Source: Nitzschia sp. DOCU1 (lineage: Eukaryota; Bacillariophyta; Bacillariophyceae; Bacillariales; Bacillariaceae). Taken from it: 64,000 nucleotides of DNA. This document shows, one piece after another, positions 56,295-64,000 of this stretch (positions within the stretch are counted from its first letter, which is position 1; every line of letters begins with the position of its first letter). Both the position numbers and the translations under genes were made by a program. The stretch spans positions 4,307,534 to 4,371,533 of the forward strand of contig OX595986.1 in the NCBI GenBank assembly GCA_951394045.1, given 5' to 3'. The notes under the pieces are model-generated. The model did not search any database. It saw only the letters and a program-made list of their open reading frames with translations, and was not told the DNA's origin.

Positions 56295-58304
56295 CTAGCC
56301 GAGCCCCAAAAAGCGGGAAATATGCTGCCGCATACTCGGGTCTAGATTAGTCACCTTCAACTCAAGACTATCCAAAGAGTACAAAGACAGTAATTTGTGG
56401 TCCAACGACTGCACAAAGTCATCGCTGCAAAGGGCCCCATTCTCGACGTCGTCTCGCAGGAAACGTCGTTCCCCGAAATCGACTTGCAAGGCCACCGCAA
56501 AGTCTTGTACCGTCCGACAAGATCCAAGCCCATAGCGCAAATGTTGAAACGGTGTTTCTTGTCCCAGTAGTTGTTTACGTGCAACATCCATCGATGCTTT
56601 TCGTTGTACCTTTTCACGCGCCGACAGTGGTTGTTGAGTCGGTCGGTGCGCCCGGCTCCACAAGTGGTAGCAAACTGTTTCAGCTGGAGCATAGACGTCG
56701 TAGCCATGGGTATAGAATCGGACTGCTAGACTCAACTCCTCTCCAAAGAAGAGTTGATGCAAATTGGGGTCGTAGGGAACGTCTTGGAGTAGCTGCGACG
56801 GTCCAAAGAAAAAGCCAGCCGCAATGAGCGGGGATGGTACCGGATCGGTGCGTGGATTCATCAATCTGCCCCGTTGACGTAAAAGCCCGCAGTCATCAAA
56901 CTTCCAGGGGACCAATAAAGTTCCTCTGGTTTCGTTTGGAACTCTGTTTGGCAACGTGTATCCGATAGGGTACGTCGTCAGAACGACTCGATCGTCGCCG
57001 CGTTGATTCACAAGGCGCTGATGTTGTTGTATCAAGTACGTATCCCAGTTTTGTCGAAGACGCATGTGCGAGTCAAATTGCAAAACATAGTCTTCACCCC
57101 GATGTAAGGATTGGCACAAAGCCCGAGCATAGCAAGGACCGGAAGCATCTCGGGCCGCCATACGCAAGTAGCGAATCTGCTTTGGATAATGTTGCTGGAT
57201 ACAATCTTGGAGTTGTGACCAAATATGAGTATCTTGATTCTCGTCCAGTTGTAACACGAGGCCCACAGCGATTCGAGTTGGGTGGTGTGCTTGCGAAAAT
57301 ATGGAACGAAGTGTGGGTACCGTTTCCGAGTCGCGAAAGCTTGCGATGGTCACAAATATCGTCGCGGTGTCGGAAGTATCGATTGTTTGACCTTCAGGGA
57401 CAATGATGCTCAACGGCGGTGGACCTTCCGATGCTAGTGATGAATCTTCTTCCTCAGAAATGAGGGGTTCTTCGGTCGTCTCGACCTTGGAAAAGTGCGG
57501 CTGGACCCCCGACAATGGTGTCGTTGTCAAAGCCGTTTGACGTTGTTCATCTGGCAGTATCTTTCCATAGAACCACAATGTAATAGCCATTCGAGGACGA
57601 TGAAGACTGGGAAGCACTTGATGCTCAATTGCATCGGACCGAAAGACTACCAGCCGATCGCGATAGGGCACCAGATCTGTGCTTTGATTGTCCGAGTGGA
57701 AGACACGAAGCGCACCTCCATCGCGGGTCGCACTCCAGTCGTCATTAGTCATGTAATAAATTGCCGTGATAACTCGCCCGACTTGTCCCAAGCCACCCGA
57801 ACTTTCGTCTCGACAAAATTCCTGTCCGCGATCGCAATGTCGTACATATCCACTTCGTCCGTCTCCAGGATACACGGCCAGCTGTACGGAAGTCTGCGCC
57901 GCGTCCAACTGGATCCGGGAAGACAAATGTGTGATTAATGTCTGCTGTAGAGTCTCAATAAGACGGTGAAGATTTGGATGCCGTTCTGGAAAGCGTGGAT
58001 CGCTTCGTATTTCTCGCGACAAAAAGATACTCTTGTCGCCCCGAATCACTGGCGATGATGCTGGCAGCGAATTGTCTTGTAAATCCTTGAGAAGAGACAG
58101 AATTTGATCCGCTTGAGCTTCTCCCTTGGTACGGGCTGGCAAAAGCTTCTCGGTTACTCTGGATCGTTCCAGCTCTTGTTGCATCCCGGCACAAACCTCT
58201 TCGCCAAACGCCCCGTCAATCACATTCCAAGCGGACGGTCCGCCTTCGCCCAACAGTCGCGTGGTTAGAGGCGTCCACCCGTTCAAAGTCTTTGATGCCG
58301 TCAT
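56295..58304 (-). CDS. Prolyl 4-hydroxylase / GT60 GlcNAc-transferase fusion, Skp1-modifying type
   Basis: A single exon codes for 669 residues and two enzymes. Residues 20-250 are a 2-oxoglutarate/Fe(II) dioxygenase: LAVYPGDGRSGYVRHCDRG with iron ligands H156 and D158, DGGALRVF, then IEHQVLPSLHRPRMAITLWF with H228 and the 2-oxoglutarate-binding R238. A linker rich in Glu and Ser runs from 250 to 312. Residues 313-600 are a GT60 domain: TIFVTIASFRDSETVPTLRS, SGPCYARALCQSL, YVLQFDSHMRLRQNWD with the DSH metal site at 411-413, and AAGFFFGPSQLLQDVPYDP. In Dictyostelium and Toxoplasma, PhyA hydroxylates a proline of Skp1 in response to oxygen and Gnt1 adds GlcNAc to it, as separate cytosolic proteins. 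Here both lie on one chain. No signal peptide is seen, in line with a cytosolic target. Confidence 0.9.
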   Translation of the reverse strand: MTASKTLNGWTPLTTRLLGEGGPSAWNVIDGAFGEEVCAGMQQELERSRVTEKLLPARTKGEAQADQILSLLKDLQDNSLPASSPVIRGDKSIFLSREIRSDPRFPERHPNLHRLIETLQQTLITHLSSRIQLDAAQTSVQLAVYPGDGRSGYVRHCDRGQEFCRDESSGGLGQVGRVITAIYYMTNDDWSATRDGGALRVFHSDNQSTDLVPYRDRLVVFRSDAIEHQVLPSLHRPRMAITLWFYGKILPDEQRQTALTTTPLSGVQPHFSKVETTEEPLISEEEDSSLASEGPPPLSIIVPEGQTIDTSDTATIFVTIASFRDSETVPTLRSIFSQAHHPTRIAVGLVLQLDENQDTHIWSQLQDCIQQHYPKQIRYLRMAARDASGPCYARALCQSLHRGEDYVLQFDSHMRLRQNWDTYLIQQHQRLVNQRGDDRVVLTTYPIGYTLPNRVPNETRGTLLVPWKFDDCGLLRQRGRLMNPRTDPVPSPLIAAGFFFGPSQLLQDVPYDPNLHQLFFGEELSLAVRFYTHGYDVYAPAETVCYHLWSRAHRPTQQPLSAREKVQRKASMDVARKQLLGQETPFQHLRYGLGSCRTVQDFAVALQVDFGERRFLRDDVENGALCSDDFVQSLDHKLLSLYSLDSLELKVTNLDPSMRQHISRFLGLG

Positions 58305-58674
58305 ACTTTAAGACAGCACCCACATTCGAGCATTATGCTGCTGCTCAGAGGTTTTCGATGCCCGTCTGTCAAAAGGAAAGTGAAACAGTGACAACACCAG
58401 TTGTATAAAGGAACGTTTTGTTTCGATAGCAGACGAAACCCATTGCGGTGTTGCGAGATCTTTTCGTCTCTTTGTTGTGCCTCTCTGATGGTTGTGACAG
58501 CTCAAGTCGTAGTGATCGTTTGTAACCGACGACGAACGAACAGGCCTGTGAGGAACCCCCTCATGCGGTCCAAAGCTACCTTGACCTTGCCATACATACT
58601 ATGAAATGGACCCCTATCATGCACGATCGTTCGCAACCACAGGACATCAATCCGTTGCTACTATCGTCATTAAT
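58305..58674. other. Intergenic region, no gene seen
   Basis: The P4H-GT60 promoter should lie next to 58305 and the XRN2 gene ends at 58675. Nothing else is seen. Confidence 0.4.
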
Positions 58675-61600
58675 CTAGTTTTTGGGGCGGCGATTCTGCT
58701 TTAGCGTGCTCGCCAATTGTGCCTTCAAGCTGTTCATGACATTTGGATTGACCTGAGATCCACCACCACCACCTCCTCCTTGGTTGTTGTTAGCAGCAGG
58801 GCGACTGTTGGGGTGGCCACCGCCAGCACTCCCGTGGGCTCGAAAATTGAACCCTTGCTGTCTTTGGCCAGGTGGATTGTTCCCGCGAGATGGCGGAGGA
58901 GGAGGGCCGCGATTGTACCCCTGTTGCTGCTGGTAAGCGGCTTGTCCGTGTTGTTGGTACGGAGGTGGTTGTTGTTGATGATGATATTGCTGTTGATTCT
59001 GTGCATATCTTGGATCTTGATAGGGTCTTCCGCCACCCTGTTGCCCCTGGTACTGAGAACCTTGCTGCTGATGGTAGCCGTAGCCTTGCTGCTGATGCTG
59101 CGTGGGGTACTGCTGCTGCTGTTGTTGCCAAGGAGGTCTGTTTTGCGAAGGCGGCATCTGCGGCGCTCCTCCGTTGGCCTGGCCTTGAAATGGATTTCGC
59201 CCCTGGTATTGCCTCTTCGGTGTTGGTTCCATGGCCCCCCACGCTCGTGTCCCAGCTTGGTTCATCTGATGACCGCGCCCGGTTCGTTGCGCCAAGTCGC
59301 GTTCGTATGAGCTGATATTCATGCTGCCGTATCCACTTTGGTAACTTTGTCCATTGCTCGCCATTCCCATGTTGGCGATTGTTCCTCCGCCACGGTTGAG
59401 TCTCGGCCGACGAATTCGCTTGTCTTCAGCTGTGAGACAAGGAGGTGGTGGAATGGCACCTGGGAGCAAAACACTTTTGTGCGAAAGCTTGAGGGGCTCC
59501 GTAAACGCCACGCAAATCGTGTCGTTGGCAATGATTGGTTCGGTAAAGAGATTATCATGGCTGGTGAACTCTGCACGTGACGACGCCTTTGGTGGATCAA
59601 TCTTCACTTCTTCGTCCATCGAATAGATTTCATTGCTCAGTGGAGGCCGGACTGAGCCTGTAAAACCCGGGCACCCATAAGCAGCAGCGTCCAGCAATCG
59701 CAGTTTTGGAGATTTCGCTCTCTTGCCGGGCTGAAGAACGCCACTGAGCTTCGAAGTCAGGCGATGATTTCCGTGCACAAACAGATACCCATCATCCAGA
59801 CCACGAGCGTTGCAAAATAGCTCCTCCTTGGTCCACTTTGCCATTGTGGGAGTCCTGCCAGGAAAAAACAAGTGAGAGACGAGTTTCAAATGGAACAAAA
59901 AGATTCATAGTCCAAAACCTTCAATTGTACTTACAAAGCAGCGAGTAATCGATCTTCGTCAATAAATGGCAGGAGAACTACCCACAACCAAGGCATGGCC
60001 TTTCCGTTTGGATCAACTGGCACGTCCTTGGGATAAAAGTCAATAATCGGACTCTCGGGATCTGTCATCAGCCACCTAGCCTCTTTGGGGATTGCATGCG
60101 CGGAATCAGATGGCAAGACGGCCATGAGCTGTTCGACAGGGTTGAATGGCTTGCTTGCCTCAAAAGATCTGACATCATTTTGGAATCGCTCGATATTCTT
60201 GAGATCCGATGCGAAAGGGGCGTAGTGAAATGGGTAAAACCATTTCCAGCTTGGGACACCATCGTAATAGTACTTCATTACCCAACACAGACCCATGACA
60301 TACGAACGAAACAAGTGTTCGCGACCCCCGTGAGCAGCCACATCATCGGCCTTGCACTTATCTGAATAATACCGATCTTTCCATCCAGCTTCGTGAAGTC
60401 GGACCTTGTCATCTACATTTTCAGCATATTCATCCAGCTTCTTCTGCTGTTCTGTTTTCACGCGTTCCTTGAAAACATTGGCAACCTCGGGACTCAAATC
60501 TTCGACTTCGACTAACTCAACTTTGGGCTTGATCACGTCCTCGTCTTCGTCGTCGTCGTCGTCATCCGCATCAAACTCATCTTCAGCATCACCGACTTCG
60601 CCAACACCAGGCTCCTCCTTGACTTCCTCCAGTTTTCGCTTGGTCCCGGCCAGCTTAACATCCTCATCATCGTCATCCTCTGCCTTGACAGCTGTTGGTT
60701 CTTCCTTGACGATTATCTGGGGCTCTTGCTTGACAAGTAACACTTCTTCCTCCTTGACGACAGACGTGTCGCCTTCTTCCATTTCTTCGTCCTTGGGCTT
60801 CGTTTCATCAACGTCTTCGTTTACGGCAGACACGTCTCCTAGTAGCGATCTCTTGAGAGCTTCGGCGGCGTCGAGATTCGCTTTTGTATGGGACGGCTTG
60901 ATCTTTGCCTGAGCCTGCTCCTTCTTCACCAAAGCTTGCTTCTCATCGGATTGACGGGCCAAAATCCTGGCTGCACGCCCTTGAGGCTTGAAATTGTTGG
61001 TGGGCGCCACGGCTGGTGGAGCGTCGAGGCTACGGCCGTTGGCGACCTTCTTGCGCCTCTTCATTTGCTCCCGCCGTTCTTGCTCGCGCATTTCGTTTTC
61101 GTGCTTCATGGAAAACACATAGTCTTCAATGCTTCCGACTTCTGCCAAGATCACATCGACATGCGAAAGATTTACTTGTCCCCCATGATTTGTAATGTAA
61201 TCCCCAAGCGTTGGTAAAATCCGCTTGTACACATTAAACAAGAAGTCTAGAGCGCCCACTCGAATATCCAAACTCGGAAGATGAGGCAGAAAGTCATTTC
61301 CCACGAAGAAACACATAAAGACAATATCATCAATCAGCCGCTCTAGCGACGGCGCGAAGGGTATTCTTCCAGGCGTCATGCAACAGGCAAATTCGTTCGC
61401 CAAATACTCTCGCAATATCGGAATGCTGACCCGTACGATTGGCTTTTGTTTGTTCTCTAATAGTTGCATTGCATTTGCGCCAGCCTCCTCGTCGAAGGCA
61501 CGCTGCTTTTCCCGGAATCCAGTTTCAATTTGTCGCTTCTCATTTTCTTCCTGAGATTTTCTTCCAAAAAGTACTTCCTCCCGAGAGATATAAAAGTGGG

Positions 61601-62339
61601 CTTCATGCGTTGCCAGAGCCAACATGATAAGATCCGCATCTAGTCCATGCAAAACATGGACCAAGTTCGGAGAGTAGCCCGGTTGACTCCGCTGAAGTCG
61701 AATGTGTGACATAATCTTGTGCTCTCCTTCCCCAGGGATACTGGCGTCACTAAATATGACACGGATGTTTTGCCATGCCTTATCTGTGCTAATTCGCTTA
61801 CGAATATAAAAGCGGATGTAGTCGGCTAAACGAATCATAAAAGGAGTTCCAGGCGTAATAACATTGGAATCCCACGCTTTCTTAGCCGGTGGGACTTTCT
61901 GTCCCATCTTGGTGAGCTCTTCTCGAACTGATTCTTCGACTTCGAGGTTTTCTCGGGCCTCCTGTGCCGAGCGAAAACGCCGAGCGCGCTGCTGATTCAT
62001 CTTGGCTCTTGGTGCCACGCCATCGATGGCCAGATACAAGAGCTTTCGAGGCCTCATGAGGCGAAATAGACGATCAACATAGTGACAGACATTCTCGTAC
62101 ATTTCTTCTTCTGTCTTCGGCTGTGGTCCTTGCTCTGGATGCGAACATGGGTGAATGATTCCATTCATATCAACGTATAAATTATCGCATTCCAGTCCCG
62201 ACGGATTAGGTCTTGTAGAATCAAAGGGGACCCGGGTTGACCCATGGTCACCTAGCAACTTGACGCGTTCTTCGAGGATATCTTCAATGATGCGAGGATA
62301 CTTCTCAGAGAGCCACCGAAAGAAGGCGGGGACTCCCAT
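58675..62339 (-). CDS. XRN2: XRN2/Rat1 5'-3' exoribonuclease
   Basis: Exon 1 is 59935-62339 and exon 2 58675-59854; the 80-bp intron splits a Leu codon. The product is about 1194 residues. The N-terminus MGVPAFFRWLSEKYPRII and LYVDMNGIIHPCSHPE, IDGVAPRAKMNQQRARRFRS and FSDASIPGEGEHKIMSHIR are XRN catalytic motifs; FFVGNDFLPHLPSLDI follows. HEAGWKDRYYSDKCKAD and the tower region WKWFYPFHYAPFASDL come next. The exon join brings LPFIDEDRLLAAL to TPTMAKWTKEEL...LFVHGNHRL, as in XRN2. XRN2 degrades nuclear RNA, trims rRNA and drives torpedo termination. An acidic insert (residues 490-620, Glu/Asp/Lys/Val) and a Gln/Gly/Pro-rich tail with poly-Gln are extra. No CCHC knuckle is seen, unlike plant XRNs. 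Confidence 0.93.
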
Positions 62340-63328
62340 GGCGCCCTATACAAAGTAGTGTCAGGGGCCGCCGCGGGCAACTGCAACTGGCGTTCACTCT
62401 CGAATGCCCGACAGCAAGGACACAAGGACTCTCGACAAAAGGAGGAGCAACAAAGGACACTTATCGACTGTGAAGGTCAAAAGAGCAATACCGCAGAGTC
62501 ACTGAGACAGGCAAGCTATGATACCGTTGATCCACACCGAACATCAACGAGGGCCCTATCTGCATCTCGGTAGTTGTGTGGCTTGGACGACGACCACGCA
62601 CCGACACCGCGACAGCCAGCGATAAAAGCCATCTGCTAGTCCCTAGCTAGTTCGCTACGTAGAATCATTACCCAAGACGTCTGGGCGCCTGTCAAGGGGA
62701 AGGCGCAGCGCGCCGTTTTTGGCGAGAAGGCGGTTGCTACCCGAAAGCATGATCCGAAACTCTCTCTACTGCATGTATCATAGAGAAAGCCAACGCCTTC
62801 TTGATTCATAAGTGGTAAAGTGCTCTACCAGCTAAATCATGAGACTAGCTAGAACTAACAAAGACAGAGAGACAACTTGCTCCTCCTGTTTGGATTGTCC
62901 ACTCATCTCTTCCCAGTGTTATAATTTATTCCCTCTTCCTCCTACTGCTAGCCCTGGCCAGAGCTACTTTCAAAGATACAACGAACTGTTCAACTACGAA
63001 TTCTCGCACCATGATAATCTACGAGCTCTAGAGTAGATTACAAAACGACCCCACGGCAAAATATACTAGCGCAACTGATCACTTGTGATGATAGATGCCA
63101 CCTCGGCGTTAGGGCTGCAGTAGCGAATTCGGTTACGGTTCCAAACCGTCCGAGAACTATCATATTGCAGCTTGCATCAGAGAGGCGAATACAAACTCAA
63201 AAGCTGGGGCAAGCAACTCAACGTGCCAGGGGAAACATACCAAAGCAACTTGATCGTATAGACCTCGAGGCCATCCGGTGGCCAGAGAAAGGTCTGTGGA
63301 GTTGTCAAAGGGCGAGCACAAAGGGTGT
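62340..63328. other. Intergenic region, no gene seen
   Basis: This 0.99-kb stretch holds the XRN2 promoter at its left end and the 3' flank of the next gene at its right. Small open frames lack support. A tRNA-like 13-mer near 62823 on the minus strand was considered and rejected. Confidence 0.45.
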
Positions 63329-64000
63329 TCACGGGTACATGTCAACGTGTGCGACGCTACGTGGAGAGATTGCTCTGGATCCGTGACCAGGAAACTGCTC
63401 CTCGTAGTACGTCCAGACATTGTGAAACGCATCCATGATTTCAACCTCCTCGTAGCCGGTGAGACGCACAAGTTCTGGTCTCCATCGGGGTTCCAGTTGA
63501 AGAGCTACACGTGACGCCAATAGAATTGCCGCTGATAAATGAGTGGGAAGATACCGCTGGAAGGAATACTCTTGAAGGGTCAAGTTGCAGAAAAACTCGG
63601 CGTATTTCTTCACATATTTGGGGATCTTTTCAATCAAATCACGACCTTGCCATGAATCGTCGACGAAAGTTACTCCTTTAGAAAGGAAGTATCCAATTAT
63701 ATGAATAGGAGGAATTGCTCGAAGCTGCCATCCCAGGTGTCGAAGAACGTCAAGCTCGCCCTCTCGGAACGACAACGAAGTGTGACCAGCGCTGGCTAGT
63801 TTTGTAAGACGCAGCAGCTCGGGGATCGGAGGGCAGTGCTCTTCTGCTTCCTCATACTTGGCAGCAACGCTGATGCAGGCAGTGGCTAGAAGCTGCCATT
63901 GACCCCTAGGAATATCGCGCGATCGGAAGATCTTGTCAAGATACAAAATGGAGACGTGGACGGTGGAAGGGTGGAGACGGCATTGCTCGCCGACATCGCT
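63329..64000 (-). CDS. Cyclin, C-terminal part (5' end outside window)
   Basis: The frame is open from the window edge at 64000 to a stop at 63329 (about 223 residues visible). It covers most of a cyclin box pair: VSILYLDKIFRSRDIPRGQW, WQLLATACISVAAKYEEAEE, PPIPELLRLT, FREGELDVLRHLGWQLRAIP and a second box with LTLQEYSFQRYLPTHLSAAI, LLASRVAL. YLDKIF and ACISVAAKYEE are close to mitotic and D-type cyclins (LDRFL, ACLLIAAKYEE). It is not the cyclin Y type found at 52-55 kb. The class cannot be set without the N-terminus. Its role is in the cell cycle through a cyclin-dependent kinase. Confidence 0.85.
   Translation of the reverse strand, partial: SDVGEQCRLHPSTVHVSILYLDKIFRSRDIPRGQWQLLATACISVAAKYEEAEEHCPPIPELLRLTKLASAGHTSLSFREGELDVLRHLGWQLRAIPPIHIIGYFLSKGVTFVDDSWQGRDLIEKIPKYVKKYAEFFCNLTLQEYSFQRYLPTHLSAAILLASRVALQLEPRWRPELVRLTGYEEVEIMDAFHNVWTYYEEQFPGHGSRAISPRSVAHVDMYP

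Noticed and set aside
58675..59898. Independent Gln-rich protein gene
   Set aside because: Its first part matches the XRN2 C-terminal block (LFVHGNHRL) and joins the upstream exon through a GT-AG intron.
60406..60912. Ser/Thr-rich plus-strand frame in XRN2
   Set aside because: It is the complement of the acidic GAA/GAC-rich insert of XRN2.
62813..62839. tRNA gene on the minus strand (TAGCTGGTAGAGC, D-arm-like)
   Set aside because: The D-stem is incomplete, and no T-arm GTTCRA or acceptor stem fits at the right distance.

Overview
The window is nuclear DNA of a eukaryotic alga, most likely a diatom (pennate type suspected) or a close stramenopile with a red-algal plastid. Three things show this. 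Genes are compact, about 29 in 64 kb, with short GT-AG introns (59-181 bp). All proteins are of eukaryotic families. Several proteins carry a signal peptide followed at once by a Phe-containing ASAF-type plastid motif: the 44-residue repeat protein at 3440-4369, the 222-residue protein at 21533-22201, the DUF3598-like protein at 28369-29622 and EPSP synthase. Species cannot be fixed from the sequence alone. Exon joins were made by hand from splice signals, reading frame and conserved domain continuity.

Layout. 1-6 kb: the C-terminus of TCF25/Rqc1, plastid EPSP synthase, a plastid-targeted tandem-repeat protein and RFC clamp-loader subunit 3. 6-18 kb: a VAT1-like oxidoreductase, RAD50 in nine exons, a Tim17-like membrane protein, and a UPF1-type helicase with an acidic repetitive tail. 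18-23 kb: four small proteins of unknown function (mostly membrane or secreted) and an SDR reductase. 23-29.6 kb: EXO1 with an apparent frame break, a PIRH2-like CHY/RING ubiquitin ligase and a plastid DUF3598-like protein. 29.7-43 kb: a P4-ATPase lipid flippase, ARL2, and a very large ABCG transporter with Cys-rich repeats and an EF-hand. 43-52 kb: a FoP/CHTOP-type mRNA export adaptor, an S1-NKAP fusion, a FAXC/metaxin-like GST-fold protein, a selenoprotein-M-like Cys homologue, an RsuA/RluB-type pseudouridine synthase and a DUF1769 protein. 52-64 kb: a WW-domain cyclin Y, a two-copy unexplained repeat, a prolyl-4-hydroxylase/GT60 glycosyltransferase fusion, XRN2/Rat1 and the C-terminal part of another cyclin.

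The genes do not form one pathway. Two loose themes are visible: DNA replication and repair (RFC3, RAD50, EXO1) and nuclear RNA handling (helicase, FoP protein, S1-NKAP, XRN2). The most interesting content is protein architecture: P4H-GT60, WW-cyclin Y, Cys-repeat/EF-hand/ABCG, S1-NKAP and a helicase with a repetitive acidic tail, plus the duplicated element at 55.8-56.2 kb.
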